A stretch of 64,000 bases of DNA, taken from assembly GCF_037126465.1 (NCBI RefSeq), contig NC_088201.1:79884273-79948272 (forward strand). Reading direction: 5' to 3'. Position numbers and translations under genes: made by a program. Of this stretch, positions 54,143 through 64,000 are shown in pieces. Each line of letters starts with the position of its first letter. The stretch's first letter is position 1. The DNA comes from Ornithodoros turicata (taxonomy: Eukaryota; Arthropoda; Arachnida; Ixodida; Argasidae). Under the pieces are notes generated by a model. It was given only the letters and a program-made list of their open reading frames with translations, made no database searches and was not told the origin of the DNA.

Positions 54143-55002
54143 CAGTGATGGCCACTAACTACTTCTACAGTAGTTTAACTATAACTACTAACTACTTTGC
54201 GATTGAGTAGTTTAACTAGTAGTTCAACTACTTTTCAGGGGAGTAGTTAAAACTACTTCTGTAACTACTGCAATGTAGTTTAACTACATCTATAACTACA
54301 TAACGTTGTCCATCAACACCAATCCCTTGTAGTGTTCTTGGACACCTAAATATGAATCACAAGCAATGATAAACTTTGGCTCAAGCCATTGCTACGATCG
54401 TCAAATATAAAGCTTGCGGCGAAATTCTTTTTGTGCCTACGCGATAAACTAAATTGCAGAATTATTTCACAGCAAATGAGGCTTCACTAGACAAGCATTA
54501 TTTATTTATTTATTCACATACCCCAAAGGCCATACCCTGGGGGACACCAGATGATAAGTGACAAAAGGACGAGGAATGGTGGTTCACGAAAGTGGACTGG
54601 AGGCGGTCAGTTAAGAACATATGACTCGAGGAGAGAACATGTGCATCAAGGCCTAGTTGTGAGAGTTTAACCATTAATCTAGCTTGCGGTACAGAATCAA
54701 AGGCTTTAGCAAAGTCCAGGAACACGGCATCTGTTTGAGTAGAACTGTCCATATTTGAGTGGAGGTCGTGGATAAAACCAGCTAGTTGTGAGAAATGTTT
54801 ACGGAAGCCATGCTGGCAGGGGAAAAGTAAGCATTTGACTCTGGAAAGTTGATTACCTGCGAATATATAATGTGTTCCATGATTTTGCAGGGGACGCTGG
54901 TAACGGAGATTGGTCTATAGTTCAACGGTGAATGAGTGACACCACTTTTATGCACTGGTATTATGATTCCCCGACGCCAGTCTTCTGGCAGAACTATTAA
55001 GT

Positions 55003-55271
55003 AGGAAGGGAGTTGCCTCAGGAGAGAAGCCGCCGATATTTCGAACAGAGACTGTTCTTTTTCTGGACACCGTCCTCATCATTGGCATGGTATATAAAGG
55101 GTTAGGTGTGACGTGTTTAAAGGTTCATGCGAATTGTCCCTTTAAACCATGCCAGTGATGAGGACGGTGCCCTGAAGAAGAACAGTCTCTGTTCGGAATA
55201 TCGGCGGCTTCTGTCCTGAGGCAACTCCCTTCCTACATCTGTACCAGTTCGCTGGATTTCTACCAATCTAT
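55003..55271. repeat. Foldback element with 12-bp target duplication and hammerhead-like cores
   Basis: Two ~90-base arms (from about 55003 and to about 55235) are inverted copies: AGGAAGGGAGTTGCCTCAGG at the left, its complement at the right, with GATGAGGACGGTG and GAACAG.TCT.CTGTTC in both. GAACTATTAAGT is duplicated at 54991-55002 and 55272-55283, typical of target-primed insertion. It lies in the LINE RT. A fragment recurs at 58560-58612. Confidence 0.8.
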
Positions 55272-55370
55272 GAACTATTAAGTGATTGTTGGAATATTGC
55301 AGCAAGAAATCTGCTCGAGTAAGCCTTTGTGTTTTTAAGAATTTTGCTGTTTATTCCATCGAAACCAGCA

Positions 55371-55523
55371 CCCAAGCAGCAAAATGTACTGAAAGTCGGG
55401 TGCAATAGGGGTGGGCGGGTAGGTGGAAGGCCTTGAACAGACTCGTGAAACTAAGGAACATCGATAAGACACATGCCGTCCACCCCTATTGCCCTCTACT
55501 TTCAGTACATTGTGCTGCTTGGG
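55371..55523. mobile_element. 153-bp CCCAAGCAGCA MITE with 2-bp CA duplication
   Basis: Near-palindrome: CCCAAGCAGCAAAATGTACT at the left and CCCAAGCAGCACAATGTACT as the complement of the right end. CA flanks both sides. Removing the element with one CA copy restores the LINE frame (KVSSSGFDGIN). The copy at 62088-62240 has the same length and ends. Confidence 0.93.
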
Positions 55524-56189
55524 CAGAGGAGGAAACCTTGATGGAAGAGATAATCTTTTCAATGCCAGCAGGAGATATCGCTATCGGTGACATGCTATTG
55601 AAGATGGATGTGGGAGGCGCGGCAGGGGGAGTTGTGTCGTCGTTGGTGAACACGCTTGCAAATGCGTTATTGAAGATAAGAGAACATTGGTTATCTCTAA
55701 CAAAATTACCATCACGATCTTTCAGCTGGATGTTTGCCGATGGAGATTTTGGGTTTATAGCTTTGTAGAATGCTTTGGGGTTGTGCTTCAAGAGGTTAAC
55801 GAGGCCCTCGCTATAGAACATGCGTTTTGAAGAAGACATCAATGATTTTTATTTCCGGGCGCACTCTTGATAATTTAGCAGTGATGATGCAGACTTACAG
55901 CGCTTAGCAAGCCTGTACAGACGTTTCTTTTTACGTTCGAGCAGTTTGATTTCATGATTGTACCATGGGGCATGACAATGTGTCTTGATGATAATGAAGT
56001 GTATATAGGCTTCAATAAGTGCATTAATCTTGGATTTGTATAAATACCAGTTTTCCTCGACTGTCCGTACTTCAAAATTAGCGAGAAAGTTAGCCAAGTA
56101 ATTGGATAATTCAGAATTTATTTGGTCGTAGTTACCCTTATCGTATAATCTTATGCGTTTGCATGAGGAACGACGGGGCACGCTGGGGA

Positions 56190-57806
56190 GGCTGTACGCC
56201 GAAATAAATCTTTTAAAATAAAACATCAAAAATCCACGCTTAAAATTCCACCCTTCGAAATCCATTTTCTGAAATAAACCGTTTAAAAATACACGTCCTC
56301 AAAATAAACTCAGTTAAAATAAATCATGGTTAGGCTTCGGAAGGTAATGCTCCGTATCAAAGTAGTGGTAGCCGTATGGGCGACACGATGTTCTTTTCGG
56401 CGAAACATGCTATTATGATGTTTCTTACTCATGTTTGTATTGCTATCAATTACATAACAACTTAGGATTTCGAAATATCCAGCTTAAAAGTGATGACGAC
56501 GATGCGCGTATGAATACAGGACACGCACACTTGATCATACCTGGGTAGTAATAGCATTACTGTAATAAAATTACAGTAATGAATTACTTTTTCTGGTAAT
56601 TTGTAATGTAACGCATTACTTTTGACATTAGGTAATTTGTAATGTAATTTAATTGGGCTGTAATTTTAATGACATTACTCATTACTTTTTACAAAAGAAT
56701 CGAGTGTGTGTCCTGTGTTGGCACTTGGCAGAAAGAGAGTTGGGGGACTGGCAAGTGAAAAGAATTCCAACGGCACTATGAACGGTGACGCACTCAATCG
56801 GCACGTGGAACGTCAATTCCCTTCTACGAGCCAGTTGCCTTAGGCAGGGCACTCACAAACAAACGTTGTTAGGTCAACGGTTTGTAGCCCTGGAGAATCA
56901 TTGTTTGCGGGCCCCATCCTCCTGACAATCTTCCTGTTGTCGTGATACATTGTGTCTCCTTCGTCTCTGCATTGTGGAACGATACGTCATACGTGGCACA
57001 CTAGCATGACACGTAGAAGAGACAAATAGAAGAGTACGAGCTAACTGTTGATACATTGTAAGCATACATTTTTTTCCTCGAATTTCGGGGAAGGCAAGTT
57101 TCGTCAACTTGTGTGTCCCTTGTGCCTTCCACAATCTCGGGATCATGTATGCCAATAATGGTAAAGTAATGACTTTGTAATGTCATTACTTTTTCGTAGT
57201 AATTGTAATGTAATTTTATTACGTTTCAATTGCATTCGCACTGGTAAAAGAAAGGCCAAGAAAGCGCGCACGCACACGAAAAAGAGAAACGCAAAATCAG
57301 AAAACATACCAAAGAATGGCCAAACTCTCCTGATAGTCGGCTCTATATTAGACTATATTACACCGATATCGCGCGTTACTTGCACTGCTAAAAGAGAACT
57401 TCACCGAATAATACGCTCCCGGGCATCCGTCATTCCGAATGATATCAGCCCCCCGTCCCCTTACTAAGTTGGCAAAACTTGTCACGGATCACATACAGAC
57501 AGACAACCTACTTCCGGTGTACCGAAATCCTCGTTCACAGTTATAGCCCTGGCTAGCCCCAAGCGCGAGGAGGGTACTATTTTCCGCGGCGGACGTAGAG
57601 CCGTCGGCTGTCCACCAATCAGGGACCATGGATGTTAAAAGATTTATTTCGAAGCGTTTATTCTTCAAAGTTTATTTTTCGGAGTTTATTTCGACAGCGT
57701 GGATTTTCTCATGATTTATATTGAAGAGTTTATTTTGCAAATTTGATATTTAAGAGATTTATTTTTGAACGTTTTATTTTTACATGATTTATTTCGGCGT
57801 CATCCC
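56190..57806. mobile_element. 1.6-kb DNA transposon with 8-bp duplication inside the LINE
   Basis: Both ends carry ACGCCGAAATAAATC in inverted orientation a few bases in, followed by AATAAA-rich subterminal words (AAAATAAAAC, GAAATAAACC). GCTGGGGA is duplicated exactly at 56182-56189 and 57807-57814, within LINE coding sequence. The interior contains another TAATGTAATTAC-rich repeat (56530-56690 and 57150-57235). No transposase is seen. An 8-bp duplication suggests hAT or P-like origin. Confidence 0.85.
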
Positions 57807-59018
57807 GCTGGGGACAGATATTGTAAAGTGTAGTACCTTGTGATCACTCAAGGCGCATGGAGAAAATACAGAACCTACTATATCTGAGTCGTTAGTGAGG
57901 ATTAGGTCTAGGATGTTTGACGAGGTGGGAGTTACACGGGTGGGTTCATGAACCACCTGATGAAGGTCAAACACATGACACAAAATGAAAGAACGTTCTT
58001 CACTGCCAGAGGCTGAGGTGGATCTCCAATTAATTGAGGGGTAGTTGAAGTCACCAAGAAGAATAACCTTTGAATTTGGGAATTTGGGAAATATATGATG
58101 TAGTGATTTGTGTAATTCTAAGATGAATGCATTGCTTGAGGGAGGTCGATAGCATGCACCAACTACTAATCTACACGTGACGCAGTCAATCAATACCCAC
58201 GTTACTTCGATTGGAAATGTATAATGAACAGCATATGATTTAAAACAGTTTTTAACAACGAGTCAAACACCACCTCCTCGTCTATTTAGCGATCACAGCG
58301 ATAGAAGGTAAAGCCAGGACACTCTGGTAACAGCTCACTGTCTCTTATATCTAGCGATAACCAAGTTTCAGTAACTGCAACAGGGTCACATCCACAGGAT
58401 TGCAACAAACTACACAAATCCTTACGCTTTGGAATCAAACTGCGGACATTACAAAAAAACAAAAACAAAAAAAGAAACAGGTAAAGAATGTGCGGTAGTA
58501 CAGTGGTGGGAAACAGAACAGATCAGCTATGGTGTATGTTCAACAACCTGTTTTAAACATTAGGAAGGGAGTTGCCTCAGGACAGAAGCTGCCGATATCT
58601 CGAACAGAGTTTTAAACATTGTTTTTCAAGCAACCTGTTTTAAAGCATTAAAAGTGAAGATTTAGTACACATGCACGACACAACTGCTCTGCCCCTCCGT
58701 TCTCATCAAACAAGTAGCTCAAGGTAAAAGTCGGAAGCACAATCGTGCCGTAAACGTTACGGCAAAATCGGAAGTAGTTGGCGCCTTCAGTAACCTAACT
58801 ACTGTAGTTAACTACTTAAAATAGTAGTTTAACTAGTAGTTGCCACTACATTTCTGCAAGTAGTTGATAACTACTTTTTAACTACAATTAGGTAGTTTAA
58901 CTAGTAGTTGCCACTACATTTCTGCAAGTAGTTGATAACTACTTTTTAACTACAATTAGGTAGTTTAACTAGTAGTTTAACTACATGTAGTTAACTACTG
59001 GCCATCACTGGTGAAATA

Positions 59019-60881
59019 TCCCCGACAATGGGCTCTACGGGGAGCTTTTGGGGACTGCCTGAACTCCCAGCACTTGTTTTAAGAGGGCAGCATCTTTGCT
59101 TTCTTTTCGATAGTGCAATTTGCTATTTCGCATTTGTTTCACGGTGCAAATTGCTTCGTTTCGGCGCAGGACCCTAAAACGTCTGGACCGTCGGTAGAGT
59201 AGGTGCAAGGGTGTGAGGCAGGACGAGCGGACGACACACAGAGTAACGCGGCCTGGAAAAGCGCACCCATGTTCACGTCTTTATGGAAATGGGAACGTGA
59301 TTGCCGAGCATGATCAAGGGCTGTTACGTATCGCAAACCCATTAAAGCGTATCTTTTGAGTGACATCGATTTCCCGCTGGGATCCCAGTAGTTAGTGCAG
59401 TTCCTCATTGCATATAGCTTTTTGCTGCAATCATATTGTCACATCGCTCTGTTTGTATTCGTATAAGTTACTGGATACGCAAGCATTGTTGAGATTGATT
59501 TAACGTGTCAAAGTCAATATGCGCTCGCATTCGGTTAGAGTAACGCGGTGCGGTGCGTTCTCAGTATGTAGCAGAACCTGGATTAGTTTGCCGAGCGCTA
59601 CAGCTGAAGTTGTTGCCTCTTCTAAATTTGTATTAAGGAGCCGAAGCACGCCAACTGTAGTACATGCTGCTACAGTGACCGCGAACAATATACAAACAAC
59701 GTGTGAACTGCAATCTAACTGCACTGCATGGCAGACGACGCAGCAGCAGACGGCATCCTCTTGCACTCTCGCGTTGTTTTTAGGTCGAAGGGTGGCTGCA
59801 CCGGTTAGAAGCATTTCCGCCATTTCGGTTGCACCCTAGGTGAAAAAAAAAACCCCGTAAAATTGGGCAGCGCCTTTCATGTCGAAAAGAATCCACCTTC
59901 TACTGATGCAGTCCTGGAATGAGATCACGAGTTGAGAAGCTCCCCTGCATATCTGGCCCTCTACGACATTGTATCCTCGGCGATCAGGACACACGTAGAG
60001 GTACACCGTCTCCTCTGCATTTCGTGACACGGACAAGGGACACCACAGTCTAGACAATTCAGCCCTTCACCATTACAAATTTCGGAAGAGCGCTTATAAA
60101 CTATATACGCCGGAGGCCATTGGTGGATCTATGATACCTCGTTCCTACGAGGACTCACTAGGCGGCGGCGTTCCATGCCCATTCAACGACCTGGCGTTCT
60201 ACAAAAACACTCCCGCCTCGCAGCACACCAGGGTGCGTCACGCCGCTTGCCGCTTTGAGACTTTTCTCCTGAAGCGTCGACTACCGGCACCTTCTCGAGC
60301 TACACGACCCAGTACCTGTCGCCGTACGTTGCGGTTGTCCACGCAGGACCACACCAGTAACTTTTGTTCCAACGATTCAGGAACCCAGCCCGCGCGCGGT
60401 TTAACCATGACCTTCCACCATCCGTTATCATCTTGAGTAAGCCAGCAGCCGAACAGCCACAGGCGTGCGAGGGGCACCAGTATTGTCAAGACCCGCTGGC
60501 AGACACAGTGAACTTAGTTCTCGACCACCACTTGCTTCGCGATTTTCCTCCCCGGCCCCTTCGTAAACACGGTTCCCACAATTTTCACTGTCTACGATAC
60601 ATTTGTCAACAAACCCACATGTTCATTCCTCTCTACGTGTTTAAGTCATCAGAACTGATATAGAAGCCACATCATGAGCTTTTTAAGAAGTATATGCCAA
60701 CCAGTTTTTAGACGGAAGTAGTGCTGCGGACAAATTAAATTCGCGAGACCTAGGGCGAAACGTTTGTACATAAAAGCAAAGAGCGCAGAAAATATTATTA
60801 GGAAATAGGATTGGGAAATATAATCTGTTTGTTATAGTCATGTGAAGCTATAGCAAAACTAAGCGTTTCCGACGCACTTAC
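59019..60881. other. M13 intron, no confirmed gene
   Basis: The minus frame 59500-59823 has a hydrophobic stretch, VVCILFAVTVAACTTVGVL, after a short N-terminus. This would suit a type II membrane anchor, but there is no splice or homology support. Frames at 60131-60436 (+) and 60238-60489 (-) overlap, and neither is recognised. Confidence 0.35.
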
Positions 60882-60949
60882 CGGTATCATCAAAAGCGTG
60901 GGTGACTTCGTGGCCAATAGCCATCCCAATTGCTCCGATGTTCAGTGAC
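60882..60949 (-). CDS. M13 peptidase exon with the HExxH zinc site
   Basis: A 68-bp exon with acceptor TTCTGCAG and donor GTAAGT. It encodes [20 protein letters not shown] ending in DDTG. HEVTH gives two zinc ligands and the catalytic glutamate. The phases are exact: one base completes the leucine codon of 61490-61439, and one base opens the glycine codon completed by 28753-28623, about 32 kb away. The product would be a catalytically competent M13 zinc metallopeptidase if the missing N- and C-terminal exons exist. Confidence 0.96.
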
Positions 60950-61438
60950 CTGCAGAACTGATGGTTACAGACAACCTAATTTCCAAAGCCCTTGCTTTGT
61001 AACATAGTAAAAGCAACGCCACAGCAGAGTAAAAACCATCGAACTCTTCCTAGTACACCGCGCACAAGACATAACAGGAATAGTTCATAAGCATATGTGA
61101 CGTTTAATCTAATCTCTCCCATACAGAGAGGAAGCCACTGCTGCCATACAGAGAGAAAGCCACTACAAAACAACGTTTTAGGGGTACTCTCTGGGACCAG
61201 AACTATCTCCCAGGGGACGTTAAAGAACATTTATGTGATCGCACAGTAACTTGTCCCAGGCACAACGGGAGCCCTTCACAGCAACCGTCACGGAAGGTCC
61301 CCGCACATAAAATTTCAGCTAGACGTGCACGGTTTACATGATTTTGACAAGTGCCTGTTACTTAGTGGCATATTCCTAACACAGGACTCGGATTTCTGGA
61401 TATTTGGCCTAGGCCAAATGGAAGTGACTATTACTTAC

Positions 61439-61490
61439 AGCGGTAAACCGTACTTGTAGAATGGTGGTTGAAGAACCGCAGCCGGGAACG
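61439..61490 (-). CDS. M13 peptidase exon preceding HExxH
   Basis: A 52-bp exon with acceptor TTTTTCACTGTAG and donor GTAAGT. It encodes FPAAVLQPPFYKYGLPL, the family's (I/V).FPA.(I/V)LQPPFY element just before the zinc helix. Two bases lead in and two lead out, consistent with 60949. Upstream exons were not recognised to 64000 and probably lie beyond the window. Confidence 0.93.
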
Positions 61491-64000
61491 CTACAGTGAA
61501 AAAGAAACCTTCACTGTGGCAGTAATACTTCCAGCAGTGCAACAAAAGAGCAAATTGTTTCAAAATATTATTCTAGTGCAATCTACTATAACACAGCATA
61601 TTGGAAAATCGCCGCACAAACACTATCTAAATAATTTTACGCTTATCAAAGCACTATAGTGGTGCTCAAGTGATGACGTATTGCAAGTAACATTACCGAA
61701 AACGCTTCGGCTTTTCTGAAGCTCTACGTTGCGTTCAACATTGCGCAATGTGTAATTCCGCGATCGGAGCATGCGCGATCCATTGAGAGAATGTTTCTGC
61801 TTAAAGGAGCACTGAGGTGAGCCTGCTGCGAAAGAACAATGCGCGCCGGCAAGCTTGAAAAAAATGCGGTTATTTTTAAAGAAAGATCCTCTCCAGTGGG
61901 CTTTTTGGATAAAACCCGGATATCGCTGACAGACGCGACCTAACACATAAAAGACGAGGCAGACGATGTCGCAACTTTCAACCTCTGTTTACTGAATGGC
62001 AACAGTTGAATCACAAATACATCAAGCTAGCCGAACAACGAGACTACACCCCGCCAGCTTGCCTCCTCTCCCCTTTCATCCAAACCGCCCAAGCAGCACA
62101 ATGTACTGAAAGTCGAATGCAGTGGGGGTGGACGGAATGTGTCTTATCAATGTTCTTTAGTTTCACGGGTCTGTTCAAGTCCTTCCACCTACCCGGCCAC
62201 CCCCGTAGCACTCGACTTTCAGTACGTTGTGCTGCTTGGGCTCGTGCCTTTATTTATCAGGTCTTCCTGTTTTCGTTTTTTTATTATATCGCGGTAGGCG
62301 CGCTCACACAATTATATTTTGCTTTCTTTATGTTCCAGCTTTCAGCGACTTGTCTGATATGCGTAGCATGAGATCGGTAAATTACCTGGGTGGCCTCGAA
62401 CTGCGGGTCGCACCCAGACATCAAAACTTTGATCCGCCAACTGCGAACTCTGTCTATCTTTTGATCTGTCTATCTGTCTATCTTTTGATAGACAGAGTTG
62501 GGGCAGACAGGATACCCAGATGACTTCGTGAGGGCGAGGATTCAAAGGCTCCTGGAACGTAAGACGACCATCCAAGGGTAAGTGAGCGACTCGAGAGATC
62601 AACCCACGGTGGTGATTCCATATACAGGGTGGTCCACCAACCATGATAGAAATTCATAGTAAAAAACGTAGGCCCCGGAGAGATATGCCGTCAAGGGATT
62701 TTTTATGTCAATAACTTTTGCCACATATTGGTAACATTTTTATTTCATTTCAATTGACGGAAAGTTAATTTCTTGAATTGAACTCCGAAATTTCCCAAGG
62801 CAACCTAAGGTTTTCTTTGCGGAAATGGGTTCCCCGGGGTCATCTTTCTCAGTATTCGCCTCGAGATCGAACAGCGTCGCCACCATGCGGCTGCTCCGTG
62901 AACTGCCTTTAGTGGGGATGCGCCGCTTGAGCCGGTGCTTTCGCTGTCGTCACCGTACTCGAAAATGTGCTTGGAAGGATTAATTTCTGGACTTTTGGGC
63001 TTTTAAAATCGGTTCAAAATGAGTGAAAATGATTTGGTGGAAAACTTTTTTCAACTTCTCTATTTCTCTGCGCCAGCGTGCTTAGCAGGGAAGAAAACTA
63101 CAGAACGTGCATATGTTCCACTCGGCCTTTGTTATATTATATTTGTCACTGGTGTTCTGTGTGTCAAACAAAATGTACCAAGAGCTTAGGTCAATGTTGT
63201 AACAGTTTTTTTTATCATAGGCATACAACTATGTCACAGTTATTTATAGAATGTTTTCTGTGCTAGCTGTTCGAAGTTACTTCATAGTGCTCAGTTAGGA
63301 TATTCTGCACGCGCTAAACACAAGTTGTATCGAATGTATGAATATATGGAATATATGAATGCATGAATATATAAATATTTATGGCACGGGTGCTTTTAAA
63401 TGTGTGAATTTGAAGCTTTCGTCTCCTTTCATCTGACTGTATGACAGGCTAGACTTTTATCTTTCACATACGTAATCATTGGCACACATCATTGGAACAC
63501 ACGCATTCAAAGTAAAATGCACCATCCCTGAACGTTCTATGTAAAACACGCGTGTTTTTTTTTTTTTTTTTGAGGGGGGTGTATGAAGCACGTGTGCAAC
63601 AGCGTATTTCAGAATATACCTGCCGCTGGAACCAAAAACTTAGTTTATATGTAGTTATTTCCTGACCGGCAGCACCCCACACAAAGTCAAGTCCACCATA
63701 CAGGTGTGGTCATCTGCTAACATATTTTAGCACCATTTAATGAATGCCCGAACAGGAAATGAATCAAACCTCGAACCGCTCCCGGACTCGCACGACCTGA
63801 ATACCCACTGCTGTTATTCGACACAAAAATTGTAGCCAAGGGCCCCTATGTTGCATTCTTGCACATTTGTACACTTAGATTCATTGTTATTATTGATTAG
63901 TACATTGTACATTTAGATCAGTGGAGACAGGAATTTTGAGTTTTTCCTTTATTTTTTAAATCCTTGTTGTCGCGACGTAAGATAAAAAGGTACAGGGAAA
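61491..64000. other. Repeat-bearing flank; no coding exon recognised
   Basis: Contains the 153-bp MITE at 62088-62240, a TCTGTCTATC microsatellite/palindrome at 62450-62500 and a TACAGGGTGGTCCACCAACC transposon-like end at about 62624. A partial TTAAAGGAGCACT end lies at 61801, and a poly-T run at 63553-63571. The short open frames have no domain signatures. Confidence 0.4.
62088..62240. mobile_element. 153-bp CCCAAGCAGCACAATG MITE
   Basis: Foldback element with CCCAAGCAGCACAATGTACT at the left and CCCAAGCAGCACAACGTACT as the complement of the right end. It is the same length and build as 55371-55523. The flanks are CG and CT, so one base of a presumed 2-bp duplication has changed. Confidence 0.85.

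Larger units (their letters stand above)
54490..58480 (-). pseudogene. CR1/L2-like non-LTR retrotransposon ORF2 (endonuclease-RT), broken
   Basis: In minus-strand order: the endonuclease start (FCNVRSLIPKRKDLCSLL, VAVTETWL), the endonuclease core (VVGACYRPPSSN, VILLGDFNYPSINW, ILDLILTN, LSDHKVLHFTI), a DNA-transposon insertion (56190-57806), and a linker (YNHEIKLLERKKKRLYRLAK). RT follows (FYKAINPKSPSANIQLKD, LPEDWRRGIIIPVHKSG, LNYRPISVTSVPCKIMEHII, AVFLDFAKAFDSVPQARL, LSSGVPQG). It then jumps to an AATA-repeat tail at 54500, so the YADD half of RT is deleted. A frame change or stop occurs near 58290. An inverted-repeat element (55003-55271) and a 153-bp MITE (55371-55523) also interrupt it. 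Confidence 0.88.
54143..59010. mobile_element. hAT element with 8-bp duplication, carrying a LINE and further insertions
   Basis: The ends CAGTGATGGCCA are inverted and flanked by a perfect GTGAAATA (54135-54142, 59011-59018). The element's own DNA (54143-54490 and 58490-59010) consists mostly of AACTAGTAGTTTAACTAC-type words in both orientations, including a ~75-bp direct duplication near 58820-58970. Without the insertions it would be a MITE of under 1 kb. The LINE inserted into it. Confidence 0.9.

Noticed and set aside
59500..59823. Membrane-anchored N-terminal exon of an M13 peptidase (minus strand, 107 aa with a hydrophobic stretch)
   Set aside because: Only a hydrophobic segment supports it. 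No conserved M13 motif or splice donor in the right phase was found, and it lies in the middle of a gene.

Overview
This is eukaryotic, transposon-dense genomic DNA, most likely from a tick (Ixodida) or a close chelicerate relative. The evidence is spliced exons of M13 (neprilysin-like) metallopeptidases, a family expanded in ticks, tRNA-derived SINEs of the type known from ticks (Ruka-like), and a mix of Ty3/gypsy, BEL/Pao, CR1/L2-like LINE, mariner, hAT, TTAA-target, ISL2EU-like and Polinton elements. There is no bacterial gene organisation. The species cannot be fixed from the sequence alone.

Host genes. Everything that looks like host coding sequence is on the minus strand and belongs to M13 peptidases. 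At the left edge, exons at 2286-2090, 1995-1909, 1302-1172 and 91-1 encode N-terminal parts of one copy. At the right, exons at 61490-61439 and 60949-60882 (the zinc site HEVTH), then 28753-28623, 26822-26757 and 26674-26570, encode the C-terminal half of a second copy. Exon phases join exactly across a 32-kb intron packed with transposons. The two partial sets suggest tandem paralogues, or one locus rearranged by transposons.

Left transposon nest (3.3-21.3 kb). A decayed Ty3/gypsy element (minus) was hit by a SINE, a hAT MITE, a 1.3-kb CCCAG-terminus element and a 13.8-kb Polinton (7300-21063). The Polinton has a perfect 6-bp target duplication and ~0.86-kb terminal inverted repeats. It carries a packaging ATPase, an integrase with its core deleted, an intact penton-like minor capsid gene and a broken protein-primed PolB. 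A BEL/Pao fragment, itself hit by a mariner, sits inside it.

Middle (22-54 kb). This holds TTAA-flanked elements, a 4.2-kb CCCAG-terminus element with a ~50-bp-period repeat array and a nested mariner, an ISL2EU-like two-gene transposon (THAP-DDE transposase plus a divergent YqaJ-type nuclease) with a hAT inside its THAP domain, a complete hAT element with an intact 667-aa transposase (42727-45378), and a Kolobok-like TTAA element.

Right (54-64 kb). A hAT element contains a LINE, which in turn contains a second DNA transposon with 8-bp duplications, a foldback element and a 153-bp CCCAAG MITE. Insertions into reading frames let target duplications be read directly. This supports a dispersed family of non-autonomous elements with CCCAR termini and 2-bp duplications, and several repeats carry hammerhead-ribozyme-like cores.
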